From positions 434,001 through 498,000 of the forward strand of contig CBDFMY010000001.1 of the NCBI GenBank assembly GCA_965249835.1: a stretch of 64,000 bases of DNA, written 5' to 3'. This DNA is from JAHRAW01 sp965249835. GTDB taxonomy: Bacteria; Pseudomonadota; Gammaproteobacteria; Arenicellales; Poriferihabitantaceae. This document shows positions 33,515-43,582 of this stretch, piece by piece. The translations under genes were made by a program, and so were the position numbers. Position 1 is the stretch's first letter, and every line of letters begins with the position of its first letter. The notes under the pieces were generated by a model, which searched no databases, was not told the DNA's origin, and saw only the letters and a list, made by a program, of their open reading frames with translations.

Positions 33515-34228
33515 TCAGCGCAAGGAGAATTTTCCGTTGATATAATACAACGCGCTTCGTTGCTCATACCAATCACCCAATACATACCGCCACGCTGGTT
33601 TTTGCTCGAGTCGAAACTGGTGAACCGCCGGCAGATGAGTGTGACCATGAATCAGCGTGTCCACGCCGTATTGCCGCATCAAAGATTCCACTGCTTCCTG
33701 ATTGACATCCATAATCGCCATGCTTTTGGTTTGTTTGGCAGATTCACTTTGACGGCGCATGGCCGTTGCGGTTTCCATTCGCTGCTCCAGCGGTTTTTTC
33801 AGAAACGCCAGTTTCCATTTGCTTGAGAGCATCTCTTTGCGAGCGTTCTGATGCTCATGGTCATCGGTGCACAACGCATCGCCGTGGGTCAGCAGGCAGT
33901 CGCGTCCTTGCAGCGAGATTACTATCGGGTCCGGCAACAACGTGCAGCCGGTGCGTCGGGCGAACTCTTCTCCGATGAGAAAATCGCGGTTTCCGTGCAT
34001 GAAAAATATTTCCATGCCACCTTTGACGGTTTTGCGCAGGGCGGCTTCCACGCCATCGTGTCCGAGCGACTCGCCGCCGTCATCGCCGACCCAGTATTCG
34101 AATAAATCGCCGAGGATATACAATCTTTCCAGTTGTTGCGTGGAGCCGATTAGAAATCCCTCGAACAAACGGGTGGAAGCGGGGTGCTCCGGCGTCAGGT
34201 GGAGGTCGGCGATAAAGGCGATGGTCAT
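33515..34228 (-). CDS. lpxH: UDP-2,3-diacylglucosamine diphosphatase
   Basis: 237 residues with the calcineurin-type metallophosphatase motifs: DLHL near the N-terminus, GDLFEYWVGDD, GNRDFLIG and HGHTHLP. It hydrolyses UDP-2,3-diacylglucosamine to lipid X at the inner membrane (lipid A pathway). It diverges from cysS across ~180 bp, in which TGATTCATCA-like short repeats appear (34258-34305). Confidence 0.94.
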   Translation of the reverse strand: MTIAFIADLHLTPEHPASTRLFEGFLIGSTQQLERLYILGDLFEYWVGDDGGESLGHDGVEAALRKTVKGGMEIFFMHGNRDFLIGEEFARRTGCTLLPDPIVISLQGRDCLLTHGDALCTDDHEHQNARKEMLSSKWKLAFLKKPLEQRMETATAMRRQSESAKQTKSMAIMDVNQEAVESLMRQYGVDTLIHGHTHLPAVHQFRLEQKPAWRYVLGDWYEQRSALYYINGKFSLR

Positions 34229-34405
34229 CTGGTCAGGTCATCTGCGTTATTATGGTGTCATGATTTATGATGACTCATCATGATTCACCACGATTCATCA
34301 GGAAACATCAAAGACAATGCAACGAGCATTGGTTTATTGTATCATCGCCGGGCTTCACACCGGTCGTTCGTCGTCCATCGCCAACCCTGAGCACGCCGTG
34401 CCACC

Positions 34406-35797
34406 ATGAACCTGCAACTGTATGACAGTTACCGCCGCCGCTTGTGCCAGTTTGAACCGCTGCAGGGCGACCAAGTCAGGATGTATGCCTGCGGTCCAAC
34501 GGTGTATGACTATGCCCACATCGGCAACCTGCGCACTTATATTTTCGAGGACATACTGCGTCGCACGCTGGAATTTTGCGGCTATCGCGTCAAGCATGTC
34601 ATCAACATCACCGATGTCGGACACCTTACTTCGGACGCCGACACTGGCGAAGACAAAGTAGAAGAAGGCGCGCGCCGCACCGACCAGAGCGCGTGGGAAA
34701 TTGCCGAAAGATACACGCGCGCATTTCAGGATGACTTTCAACAACTGAACCTTCTCGAACCGGCCATCTGGTGCCGTGCCACGCAACACATCGCCGAGCA
34801 AATCAAAGACATTGAAGAAATCGAACGCCGGGGTTTTATATATGTTACCTCGGACGGTGTTTATTTCGACACATCCAAACTGGAAAGTTATGGCCATCTG
34901 GCGCGCCTCGACCGAGATGGATTGGAAGCCGGTGCACGCGTTGACATCGGCGAAAAGAAACACGCCACGGATTTCGCATTGTGGAAGTTCAGCCCCGGAG
35001 ACCGGGTGCGGCAAATGGAATGGGACAGCCCGTGGGGGCGTGGCTTTCCCGGTTGGCATATCGAATGTTCGGCCATGGCGGTGAAATATCTCGGGCAGAA
35101 ATTCGATATTCACTGCGGCGGCAAAGATCACATTCCGGTTCATCATTGCAATGAAATCGCGCAAGCCGAAGTGTGCCACGGCACCACGCTCGCCAACTTC
35201 TGGTTGCACGGTTATTTTCTTGAAACCGGCATTGAGACTGAGTCGAGCAAAATGTCCAAGTCGGCCGGCGAGTTTTTGCGCCTCCGGCGATTGATAGAAC
35301 GCGGCTACGACCCGCTGAGTTATCGTTACCTGTGCCTGACCGCGCACTATCGTAGCGATTTGAAATTCACCTGGGAAAGTTTGGACGGCGCGGTTACCGC
35401 CCTTGGTCGCTTGCGCGTCCTGGCACATGCCTGGGGCGAGCCGGCTGATGCCGGCGCTGATGCCGCTACTGTTAAGGTTTTTTCCGAGGAAATTTATCGC
35501 GACCTGAACACCGCACGAGGGCTGGCGGTGCTGTGGGGCATGGCAAAAAGCGATCTGGCACCCGCCATCAAGAAAGCCACGCTATTACATCTCGACCGGG
35601 TGCTTGGTCTTCGGTTGGCTGAATGGCAACCATCCGTTGCGGAGATTCCCGATGAAGTCGCGGCACTGGTGCAACGCCGCGCCGAAGCCCGCAAAAACCA
35701 GAACTGGGACGAAGCCGACCGCCTGCGCGATGCCGTCCATGCCCATGGTTTCAAGATTGACGATTCCGATGGTGGCAGTAAAGTTCGCCGGAAGTGA
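34406..35797 (+). CDS. cysS: Cysteine-tRNA ligase
   Basis: 463 residues. Class I synthetase motifs HIGN (YDYAHIGNLRTY) and KMSKS (SSKMSKSAGEF) are present. Zinc ligands are Cys29 in YACGPTVYDY plus the later GWHIECSAM and HHCNE. The C-terminal helical domain ends in a typical EADRLRD segment. Standard length. Confidence 0.97.
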   Translation: MNLQLYDSYRRRLCQFEPLQGDQVRMYACGPTVYDYAHIGNLRTYIFEDILRRTLEFCGYRVKHVINITDVGHLTSDADTGEDKVEEGARRTDQSAWEIAERYTRAFQDDFQQLNLLEPAIWCRATQHIAEQIKDIEEIERRGFIYVTSDGVYFDTSKLESYGHLARLDRDGLEAGARVDIGEKKHATDFALWKFSPGDRVRQMEWDSPWGRGFPGWHIECSAMAVKYLGQKFDIHCGGKDHIPVHHCNEIAQAEVCHGTTLANFWLHGYFLETGIETESSKMSKSAGEFLRLRRLIERGYDPLSYRYLCLTAHYRSDLKFTWESLDGAVTALGRLRVLAHAWGEPADAGADAATVKVFSEEIYRDLNTARGLAVLWGMAKSDLAPAIKKATLLHLDRVLGLRLAEWQPSVAEIPDEVAALVQRRAEARKNQNWDEADRLRDAVHAHGFKIDDSDGGSKVRRK

Positions 35798-36353
35798 GAA
35801 TGACGATTGCGCTTGCCTTTTGCGCGTATCATCCCTGATACGCGCCCTTCGGGCTCGCTTCGCTCGCGCCCAGTCGATTCATGGCTCTCCCGGCGATTTT
35901 TTCTCAATGTGCTTTTGGCTTCTCAACGCGCCTTTATCCTCTCAATTCATCATCACCTTTCATTCGCGGGTTGGGGAGACAATGTGAATCGCAAAGTGTG
36001 ACTTTCTTTGAGACGCCAAAAGTAACCGAGAAAAACCGTCAGCGAAACAGTGAGCTTATACAATTCCTGCATAGAATATCGCAACTCCGCCGCGTCTGGA
36101 TCCCCGCCTGCCGCGAGGATGACGAATACTGATTCTTTCGTTGTCACGCCCACAGCCAGAGCGTGCAGGGACGCACGCTGGCGCGTGGAAACAGGATGTT
36201 TCCCCCGCGCCGGAAGGGGGTACGGGGGGTATCCCCCCGCAAAGCGCGAGCACGCGCAAGCGAACCTTTGCATATCAGCCACAGGTTACTTGGCGGCGTA
36301 AGCCGCCGCCATTGCCCTTCGCACACCAACTGTGATTTACGGCAGAGTTGCCG
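35798..36353. repeat. Spacer with compound repeats in inverted orientation
   Basis: No gene. 35821-36056 is the inverted copy of the ~235-bp compound repeat. 36150-36180 holds a 'gcgtgcagggacgcacgctggc' hairpin. 36196-36325 is an inverted match to 43876-44000, including a C-rich/G-rich hairpin and a 'ggcggcgtaagccgccgcc' hairpin. Confidence 0.8.
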
Positions 36354-37760
36354 CTATTGCGCGCTGGTTTGCGGTTGTTCGGTCAGCGGCAGGGTGATGA
36401 CGATCTTCAAACCCGGCTGGTTGCCTTGCAATTCAATGGTGCCGTTGTGCATGGAGATAACCGCCGACACCATGCTCAATCCCAATCCGTTTCCGCTGGA
36501 ACTGCGACTTTGGTCGAGGCGGTAGAAACGCCGGAACACATTTTCCCGTTCGGATTCGGGAATGCCGGGACCATTGTCGGCGATGGTGATGACCGCGTCG
36601 GTGTTCAGTCGAATCAGCGAAATACTGATGTTGCCGCGTTTCGGCGTGTATTTAATCGCATTCTCGATGAGATTGGCTATCGCTTGAAACATCAAATCGC
36701 GGTCGCACCAGGAAATTATGCCGAACTTCAGCGTGGTTTCCATGTGCTGCTGTTTTTCCTCCACCAGCGGTTCGTAAAACTCGACGATGTCTCCCATCAG
36801 GGCTTGAAAATCAATTTCGCTGAAACCGAACTTCATTTGCCCGGCTTCGACCCGGGCAATCCGCAACAGCGCGTTGAAAGTGGACAGCAGTGAATCGGCT
36901 TCTTTGATGGAGCCCTCAAGGGAGCGCGCCGAACGCGAGTGCGGATTTTCCTGCTGCCGCGCTTCCTCAAGGTGCTGTCGTAACCGCGCGAGGGGCGTGC
37001 GCAGGTCGTGGGCGATGCTGTCGGAGACTCGGCGAATATCTTCCATCAGGCGTTGAATCCGGTCGAGCATCTGGTTCAAGTTTTCCGCGACCTGATCAAA
37101 GTCGTCGTTGTGATTGGTCAGCGGCACCCGGCGCGACAGGTCGCCGGACATGATGCTGCGCGTGGTCTGATTGATGCGCTCAATCTTGCGCACCGTTCTT
37201 CTGCTCAACACCAGTCCGCCAAGGAATGCCAGCAGTAGCATAATCAACAGCCCCCAGGTCAGCGCCTGAATGATGCGACGCTTGGCTTCGGTCAATTGAT
37301 TGATGTCGCGTCCCAGCAACAGCCCGTAGCGCCCCGGCAGGCGAAAAATTCGCGCACGCACCAGATGCTTCTCGTTGGTTTCTTGATCGATTGCCAGCGG
37401 AAACTCGATCCAGTCGTTATCCACCGTGGCGTTTTTTGGCCAGTGACTGAGATTGCCGATAATCGGCTGGAAAGTATAAGTGGTCAGCAAGTAGATGGAG
37501 TTGCCGGTGGCCTGGGCTTGTTGGCGTTTAATACGGTCGGCGATGAGTGCGGTCAATCCCTCCAGTCCCTCGTCATCGTAGCGTTCCGCAAGTCCCTGAA
37601 TTTCGGTTTGGATGGTGTTATCCATCTGTTGGGTCATGTAGGACGCGGTGAACAGATAGAAAAAGTAAAACAGAAACAAGGTCGATGCGCTGAAAATAAC
37701 CGCATACAACAGCGCCAGTCGAGAGGGGTAACTGTGAAAGAATTTATGCTTTAGTTTCAC
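36354..37760 (-). CDS. Sensor histidine kinase of two-component system
   Basis: 468 residues, GTG start at 37760, overlapping the response-regulator stop by 17 bp. Layout: membrane helix ~15-40, periplasmic sensor ~41-163, second helix ~164-185, HAMP ~186-240, HisKA with phospho-His251 (SIAHDLRTPL), then the ATPase domain with N-box (NLIENAIKY), DNGPGIP and GLGLSMV. The extracellular region is not a type I recognise, so the signal is unknown. The kinase architecture is QseC/EnvZ-like. Confidence 0.88.
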   Translation of the reverse strand: MKLKHKFFHSYPSRLALLYAVIFSASTLFLFYFFYLFTASYMTQQMDNTIQTEIQGLAERYDDEGLEGLTALIADRIKRQQAQATGNSIYLLTTYTFQPIIGNLSHWPKNATVDNDWIEFPLAIDQETNEKHLVRARIFRLPGRYGLLLGRDINQLTEAKRRIIQALTWGLLIMLLLAFLGGLVLSRRTVRKIERINQTTRSIMSGDLSRRVPLTNHNDDFDQVAENLNQMLDRIQRLMEDIRRVSDSIAHDLRTPLARLRQHLEEARQQENPHSRSARSLEGSIKEADSLLSTFNALLRIARVEAGQMKFGFSEIDFQALMGDIVEFYEPLVEEKQQHMETTLKFGIISWCDRDLMFQAIANLIENAIKYTPKRGNISISLIRLNTDAVITIADNGPGIPESERENVFRRFYRLDQSRSSSGNGLGLSMVSAVISMHNGTIELQGNQPGLKIVITLPLTEQPQTSAQ

Positions 37761-38424
37761 GTAGAATATATCCTGCGCCGCGCACGGTGCTCAGCAGCGG
37801 GGTGTCGAAGTTTTTGTCGATCTTGCTTCGGAGGCGGCTGATGTGAACATCAATGACGTTGGTCTGCGGATCAAAATTATAGTCCCACACGTTTTCCAGC
37901 AGCATGGTTCGGGTTACCACCTGATTGCTGTGGCGCATCAGGTATTCGAGCAAGCGAAACTCCCTGGGTTGCAAACCGATGACGGTGTCGCCTCTTTTGA
38001 CTTCCCGCCCCAGCAGGTCCATTTTCAACTCGCCCACGGCCAGGGTGGTCTCCGCCACCTCGGCGCCGGCGCGTCGTATCAACGCTTCGAGCCGCGCCAG
38101 CAATTCGGAAAAAGCGAACGGCTTGGTCAGGTAGTCATCGCCGCCGGCCTGCAGCCCTTCGACTCGGTCGTTGACTTCCCCCAGCGCGCTTAGGATAAGC
38201 GCCGGAGTTTTGTTGCCGGTCTCGCGCAACGCCGATATCAGCGACAAGCCATCGCGCTTCGGCAGCATCCGGTCCACGACCAACGCCTGATACTCTTCGT
38301 TGACCGCCAGTGCCAGTCCGTCGCCGCCGTTGATGGCGATGTCAACGGTGTGGCCAGCCTCGATCAATCCCTTTTGTATATACGCCGCGGTGGCTTCGTC
38401 ATCTTCAATAATCAATACGCGCAT
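37744..38424 (-). CDS. OmpR/PhoB-family response regulator
   Basis: 226 residues: receiver domain with acidic pocket (EDD at 7-9), phospho-Asp51 (VVDRMLP) and Lys (TKPF). The C-terminal winged helix has the family's QPREFRLLEYLMRH and TNVIDVHISRLRSKID segments. AAGGA precedes the ATG. It is the first gene of a two-gene operon with the kinase; targets are unknown. Confidence 0.92.
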   Translation of the reverse strand: MRVLIIEDDEATAAYIQKGLIEAGHTVDIAINGGDGLALAVNEEYQALVVDRMLPKRDGLSLISALRETGNKTPALILSALGEVNDRVEGLQAGGDDYLTKPFAFSELLARLEALIRRAGAEVAETTLAVGELKMDLLGREVKRGDTVIGLQPREFRLLEYLMRHSNQVVTRTMLLENVWDYNFDPQTNVIDVHISRLRSKIDKNFDTPLLSTVRGAGYILRETKA

Positions 38425-38543
38425 GGATTTCCTTCAATGATGAGGGTGGTAGGATCGGCTGCCGGTCACCGACAATGGTTAAATATACTATGCAAATCAC
38501 GACTAAACATCAATCGCCGAGCGAGCGGTAAACTTGTCGGTGA

Positions 38544-39170
38544 ATGTGTGTTGATGAAAAGTTGAAGTTGCAGTTGGAGTTGCGGCGGGCGGCGCGGCTG
38601 GAGCCCGGTTTGCAACGCCTGATTGACGAGTTCGGTTTGCCCGAGCCACGGATACGGGCGCCCGGTTTTGCCACGCTGTTGCAGATTATCGTGTCCCAGC
38701 AGTTGTCCACCAAAGTATCTTCGACGATATGGCGGCGCATTGAAAAATTGTGCCGTGCGCCGGTTACCCATCGCAAAATCCTCAACCGCAGTGGCGAGCA
38801 ACTTCGGCAATGCGGACTCTCCCGACAAAAAGTCGAATACACCATGGAACTCGCGCAAAGGATTCAACAGAAAACCCTTGATCTGGAAAACCTGCACCAA
38901 CTGGATGTCGAGGCGGTTATCGATGAGTTGATCAAGATTCGCGGAATCGGACGTTGGTCGGCGGAAATCTACGCCATGTTCGCCCTTGGCCACAACGATA
39001 TTTTTCCGGCGAATGATCTGGCATTACAAATCGCGGTGCAACGCTACAAAAAACTTCGCACGCGACCGGATGAAAAACAAACCAGAAAGATCAGTGAAAA
39101 ATGGTCGCCGCACCGAACCGGCGTGGCGTTGTTGATGTGGAAGTATTATGGGTCGGCGACGTTGGATTGA
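38544..39170 (+). CDS. HhH-GPD DNA glycosylase (AlkA-like)
   Basis: 208 residues. The helix-hairpin-helix IRGIGRWSAEIYAMFALGHNDIFPANDLAL is followed by the catalytic Asp (in AND), the AlkA/3-methyladenine glycosylase II arrangement without a C-terminal iron-sulfur motif. The early IIVSQQLSTKVSSTIW segment is also typical. It would excise alkylated bases. It lacks AlkA's N-terminal domain, as in Mag/compact AlkA homologues. Divergent from the response regulator. Confidence 0.88.
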   Translation: MCVDEKLKLQLELRRAARLEPGLQRLIDEFGLPEPRIRAPGFATLLQIIVSQQLSTKVSSTIWRRIEKLCRAPVTHRKILNRSGEQLRQCGLSRQKVEYTMELAQRIQQKTLDLENLHQLDVEAVIDELIKIRGIGRWSAEIYAMFALGHNDIFPANDLALQIAVQRYKKLRTRPDEKQTRKISEKWSPHRTGVALLMWKYYGSATLD

Positions 39171-39227
39171 CTGCGGGGCGGCAGGTTGTACGCGAATGAC
39201 GGATATTGTCGGCGGGACAAGTTTTCG

Positions 39228-40016
39228 CTAATGGCTGAGTATCTGGCTTAAGAACAGTTTGGTGCGGTCGTGTTGCGGGTGGTCGAAGAACAAGTCCGGC
39301 GTGTTTTCTTCGATAATCTCGCCGACATCCATGAAAATCACCCGGTTGGCGACGGTTTTGGCGAAGCCCATTTCGTGGGTCACGCACAGCATGGTCATGC
39401 CTTCATGTGCCAGTTCGACCATGACATCGAGCACTTCCTTAATCATTTCCGGGTCAAGCGCCGAGGTCGGCTCGTCGAACAGCATGATGCGCGGGTTCAT
39501 GCACAAACTGCGGGCGATGGCCACGCGCTGTTGCTGGCCACCGGACAATTGACCGGGGAACTTGTTGGCTTGCTCCGGGATTTTGACCCGCTCAAGATAT
39601 TTCATGGCGGCTTCCACGGCTTCGGACTTGGGGGTTTTGCGCACCCAAATCGGCGCCAGCGTGCAGTTTTCCAGGACGGTCAGATGCGGGAAAAGATTAA
39701 AATGCTGGAACACCATACCGACTTCGCGGCGCACCGTTTCGATATTTTTCAGGTCATTGGTCAGTTCCACGCCGTCGACGATAATATCCCCTTGCTGGTG
39801 TTCCTCCAGCCGGTTGATACAGCGAATCATGGTGGACTTGCCGGAGCCGGAGGGTCCGCAGATAACGATTCGCTCGCCGCTGGTTACCGCCAGATTGATA
39901 TCCTTCAAGACATGAAACTCGCCATACCATTTGTGCATGGCCACAATATTGATGGCCAGGTCGGCCTGAGTTTGATCGACTTGGGTTTGATTAGACCTAT
40001 CGGTTTGATTCGGCAT
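39228..40016 (-). CDS. aapP: General L-amino-acid ABC transporter ATPase
   Basis: 262 residues: Walker A GPSGSGKST, Q-loop VFQHFNLFPHL, signature LSGGQQQRVAIARSL, Walker B IMLFDEPTSALD, switch THEMGFA. This is the polar amino-acid uptake ATPase class (GlnQ/AapP). GAGGT precedes the start. Last gene of aapJQMP. Confidence 0.92.
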   Translation of the reverse strand: MPNQTDRSNQTQVDQTQADLAINIVAMHKWYGEFHVLKDINLAVTSGERIVICGPSGSGKSTMIRCINRLEEHQQGDIIVDGVELTNDLKNIETVRREVGMVFQHFNLFPHLTVLENCTLAPIWVRKTPKSEAVEAAMKYLERVKIPEQANKFPGQLSGGQQQRVAIARSLCMNPRIMLFDEPTSALDPEMIKEVLDVMVELAHEGMTMLCVTHEMGFAKTVANRVIFMDVGEIIEENTPDLFFDHPQHDRTKLFLSQILSH

Positions 40017-40045
40017 AGCAGAAATACCTCATTATTTTTTTGACG

Positions 40046-41185
40046 TTATCGTTTGTGTCCGGTTTCGAGTTTTCCTTCGAGATAGAGCGAATAGCGGGAC
40101 ATCGCGAAGCACGATATAAAGAAAAATATAGCGACGAAAATATACACTTCATTGGAAAGCCCGGTCCATTTGGTGTCGGCCAGCGAGGCGCGGCCAATGC
40201 CGAGCGGGTCGAGCAAGCCGATGATAATGACCAGCGTGGTGTCTTTATACAGGCCGATGAAGGTGTTGACGATGCCCGGTATGGAAATTTTTAACGCTTG
40301 CGGCAGCACGATTAAGCGCATCGCTGGCCAGTATTTCAGCCCCAGCGCGTCGCCTGCTTCAATCTGGCCATTGGGAATCGCTTGCAGCCCGCCGCGAATG
40401 ACCTCGGCCATATAGGCCGAAGCAAACAGCGTTACCATGATCAACACGCGCAGCAACAAATCAAATTTGGTGCCCGGCGGCAAAAAGTAACTGAGCATGG
40501 TGGAAGCAACGAATAGCAACGTAATCAGCGGCACGCCGCGGATAAACTCGATGAAGCCGATGCAGAAAACCCTGATGAGCGGCAGTCTGGATGAGCGGCC
40601 CAACGCCAGCAGGATGCCGATGGGCAGGGAAAAAGCGATGCCAGTCACGCCGATGACCAGAGTCAGCATAATGCCGCCGAATTTGTCGGTGGCCACCACC
40701 GGCAGTTCCAGTCCGAGGATATTCCCCCCGACCAGCAACCAGCCGGCGATAAACGGGAATGCCATCGCATAGTAAAGCCCGTATTTTCGGTAGGGCACTT
40801 TGTCGAACAACACTGGCACAGCCGCCAGGCACAGCAACACAAACGAAAGATTGACCCGCCAGCGCTGTTCCAGCGGATAAAATCCGTAGGTGAAAAGCTT
40901 GAATCTTTCGCCGATGAAAGCCCAGCAGGCGCCTTCGCCGGCGGCTCGGCAGGCGTTGCGATCCTCGCCGGTGAATACCGCATCCAGAAACAGCCAGTTG
41001 AGCATCGGCGGCAGAAGGGTGTACAGGAACCAGGCGGCTAAAGCCGTCAGCACAATGTTGGTCGGCGACGACAGCAGATTCCCGCGAATCCACGCGATTG
41101 GGCCAACCAAATTTGCCGGCGCCGGCAGATCCGGATGTTGGCCGGGGGCATAGCTTTTTTCGTTTGATGCCATGTTTGATGCCAT
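40046..41185 (-). CDS. aapM: General L-amino-acid ABC transporter permease AapM
   Basis: 379 residues, longer than simple His/Gln permeases because of an N-terminal region with extra membrane helices, as in AapM/BztC. The C-terminal half has the permease loop (EAGDALGLKYWPAMRLIVLPQALKISIPG). An alternative ATG lies four codons in. It starts 5 bp after aapQ ends and forms a heterodimeric channel with AapQ. Confidence 0.92.
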   Translation of the reverse strand: MASNMASNEKSYAPGQHPDLPAPANLVGPIAWIRGNLLSSPTNIVLTALAAWFLYTLLPPMLNWLFLDAVFTGEDRNACRAAGEGACWAFIGERFKLFTYGFYPLEQRWRVNLSFVLLCLAAVPVLFDKVPYRKYGLYYAMAFPFIAGWLLVGGNILGLELPVVATDKFGGIMLTLVIGVTGIAFSLPIGILLALGRSSRLPLIRVFCIGFIEFIRGVPLITLLFVASTMLSYFLPPGTKFDLLLRVLIMVTLFASAYMAEVIRGGLQAIPNGQIEAGDALGLKYWPAMRLIVLPQALKISIPGIVNTFIGLYKDTTLVIIIGLLDPLGIGRASLADTKWTGLSNEVYIFVAIFFFISCFAMSRYSLYLEGKLETGHKR

Positions 41186-41190
41186 GATTG

Positions 41191-42384
41191 TTACCTTTCC
41201 ACCAGTTTAATTCGCTTGTTGTACCAGTTCATGCCGGACGATATCAACAGCGAGAAGATTAGGTACAACGTCAATACGATGGCCATACATTCCATTTCGC
41301 GCCCGGTCTGATTCAGGGTGATGCCGCCGATGGTGGCGACGATGTCCATATAGCCGATGGCGATCGCCAGCGACGAGTTTTTGGCAAGATTTAAATACTG
41401 GCTGGTCAAGGGCGGGATGATGATGCGCAACGCCTGCGGAATCACCACCAGATTCAGGGTGCGGCCGCGGGTAACGCCTAATGCCGCGGCCGCTTCGTTC
41501 TGCCCCCAGTCCACCGCGCTGATGCCGGCGCGCACGATCTCGCCGATGAAAGCCGCGGTATACATGGACAACGACAGCCACAGGGCGATGAATTCGGGGC
41601 GGATGACCATGCCTCCTTTGTAATTGAATCCCTTGAGTTCGGGAATCTCCCAGACGATGGGCGAGCCGAGCAGGAAGTACATAATGAACGGAACGCCGAC
41701 CACGGCGCCAACGCATATCCAGAATACCGGGTAATGCTTGCCGGTTTGATCCTGCACTTTCTGAGCGTATTTGTGGAACCACAGGCTGAAAATGACGCCG
41801 ATGACAAACAGCGCGGCCACTATCCAGTACAACGGTTGGAAGTCGGGGCTGGGGATGAAGAAGCCGCGATTGGTGAGAAACGCCACCTCGTTCACAACCA
41901 CCGCGTTTTTCGGCGTTGGCAGGGAATTAACGATAATGCCATGCACCAGCAGGATATGCAGCAACACCGGCACATTACGCACATATTCAATATACACATA
42001 TGACAATTTGTTGACGATCCAGTTTTTGGATAGTCGGCATACTCCCAAAATGAAACCAATGACGGTGGCCAACGCGATGCCGAAAGCCGCCACCAGCAAC
42101 GTGTTGATGATGCCGACCGTCATCGCGCGGAAATGGGTCGAACGTGAACTGTATTCGATCAACGATTGGCTGATGTCGTAGTTAGAGGGCTGCCACAGGA
42201 AATTCATGCTGATATCCTTGCCTATCGCCTCAAGGTTGAAAATCGCGTTGCGCACTATGATGAAGAAGAACGCGAATATCGCCACAAAGGCCAGTATCTG
42301 GATAATCACTTGGCGGGCTTCCTTGTCATTCCACAGGCGCGAGATGGCGTTGCGCTGCGGTTGGGGATGGGCTACTTCATTCAT
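41191..42384 (-). CDS. aapQ: General L-amino-acid ABC transporter permease AapQ
   Basis: 397 residues. Family features: NFLWQPSNYDISQSLIEYS near the N-terminus, a large periplasmic insertion, and the loop QNEAAAALGVTRGRTLNLVVIPQALRIIIPP. These match AapQ/BztB, the long permeases of the general amino-acid system. AAAGG precedes the ATG. Second gene of the operon. Confidence 0.92.
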   Translation of the reverse strand: MNEVAHPQPQRNAISRLWNDKEARQVIIQILAFVAIFAFFFIIVRNAIFNLEAIGKDISMNFLWQPSNYDISQSLIEYSSRSTHFRAMTVGIINTLLVAAFGIALATVIGFILGVCRLSKNWIVNKLSYVYIEYVRNVPVLLHILLVHGIIVNSLPTPKNAVVVNEVAFLTNRGFFIPSPDFQPLYWIVAALFVIGVIFSLWFHKYAQKVQDQTGKHYPVFWICVGAVVGVPFIMYFLLGSPIVWEIPELKGFNYKGGMVIRPEFIALWLSLSMYTAAFIGEIVRAGISAVDWGQNEAAAALGVTRGRTLNLVVIPQALRIIIPPLTSQYLNLAKNSSLAIAIGYMDIVATIGGITLNQTGREMECMAIVLTLYLIFSLLISSGMNWYNKRIKLVER

Positions 42385-42439
42385 TGGATGGTTTGCCTTT
42401 GATAGCGTGGCTTTGATAGTGTGATCGCGTGGCTTTGCT

Positions 42440-42490
42440 CGTCATTCCCGCCCATGCTTCCGCAGGGTGACGTTCTTGCGCGGGAATGAC
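42440..42490 (-). promoter_or_regulatory. Hairpin in the aapJ-aapQ gap
   Basis: GTCATTCCCGCCCATGC (42440-42456) faces GCGGGAATGAC (about 42480-42490) across a ~25-nt loop. A hairpin after a binding-protein gene commonly stabilises that gene's message or partly terminates transcription; that role is inferred. Confidence 0.4.
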
Positions 42491-42553
42491 GATATGGGGG
42501 GCGCTATGACCCCCCAATAAGCAAAACCGATGAAAAAACGATGCGACAACCGA

Positions 42554-43582
42554 TTACCGAATCGGCGCGGCGTACAAAATGCCGCCGTCTTTCCACAACG
42601 CATTGAGACCGCGCTCAAGACCAATCAGCGTGCTCGGGCCGATGTGGCGATCGAAGATCTCGCCGTAATTGCCCACTGCGCTAATCACGCGCACCGCCCA
42701 GGCGTTGTCCAGGCCAATCATCTCGCCCATATTGCTTTCGGTGCCGAGCATGCGGTTGATGCTTGGATTGTCGCCGGGCGCGCTAGCCAGTTGCTTAACA
42801 TTCGCCTGAGTAACGCCAAGCTCTTCGGCATTGATTAGGGCATTGACTATCCACTTGACGGTATCAAACCACGCATCGTCGTTATGCCGCACCGCACCGC
42901 CCAAAGGCTCTTTGGAAATAATTTCCGGCAGAATCATGTGCGCTGACGGATCTTCGAGCGCGGCGCGGATAGAAGCCGCCCCGGATGCGTCGGCGGTGTA
43001 GGTGTCGCATCGGCCGGCGCTGTAGCTGGCGATGCCTTCTTCACTGGTCTCAATCGCAACCGGCTCGTAGGAAATACCGTTGTTGCGCATGAAATCAGCC
43101 AGATTGAGCTCGGTGGTGGTGCCGGTCTGGATGCAAACCGAGGCGCCGTCCAACTCCTTCGCGGAGGTGATACCCATTGATTTACGAATCAGAAAGCCTT
43201 GGCCATCATAGTAGGTAATCGGTAAAAAACTGAGTTTCAAATCGGCATCGCGGCTCATGGTTTCGGTGGTGTTACGGAACAACACATCGCCTTCGCCAGA
43301 GTTCAGCAGAGTGAAGCGGGTCTTGCCGGTGGCGTGGACAAATTTGACTTTGTCGGCATCGCCGAGCACCGCGGCGGCGACCGCGCGACAATGATCGACA
43401 TCAAAGCCGCCCCATCGACCGTTGGCGTCGGGCGCGGCAAAGCCGACCAGACCGGTGTTGATGACGCAGTTCAGTTCGCCCCGCGCCTGAACTTCTTCAA
43501 GCGTCCCAGCCTGTGCACCGAGCGACAATGCGGCGCTCAGCGATAGTGCGGCGGCGACCGCCGCGGTTTTGGTGATTTTCAT
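42554..43582 (-). CDS. aapJ: General L-amino-acid ABC transporter binding protein
   Basis: 342 residues with a signal peptide (cleavage after AQA near residue 26) and the AapJ/BztA opening GTLEEVQARGELNCVINTGLVGFAAPDANGRWGGFDVD. It is a periplasmic type II solute-binding protein that delivers many L-amino acids to AapQM. GAGGG precedes the start. First gene of the operon; the 170-bp gap to aapQ holds a hairpin around 42440-42500 that may adjust relative expression. Confidence 0.94.
   Translation of the reverse strand: MKITKTAAVAAALSLSAALSLGAQAGTLEEVQARGELNCVINTGLVGFAAPDANGRWGGFDVDHCRAVAAAVLGDADKVKFVHATGKTRFTLLNSGEGDVLFRNTTETMSRDADLKLSFLPITYYDGQGFLIRKSMGITSAKELDGASVCIQTGTTTELNLADFMRNNGISYEPVAIETSEEGIASYSAGRCDTYTADASGAASIRAALEDPSAHMILPEIISKEPLGGAVRHNDDAWFDTVKWIVNALINAEELGVTQANVKQLASAPGDNPSINRMLGTESNMGEMIGLDNAWAVRVISAVGNYGEIFDRHIGPSTLIGLERGLNALWKDGGILYAAPIR

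Noticed and set aside
34355..35428. 357-codon minus-strand frame over cysS
   Set aside because: Antisense to an intact cysteinyl-tRNA synthetase; no own motifs or ribosome-binding site.
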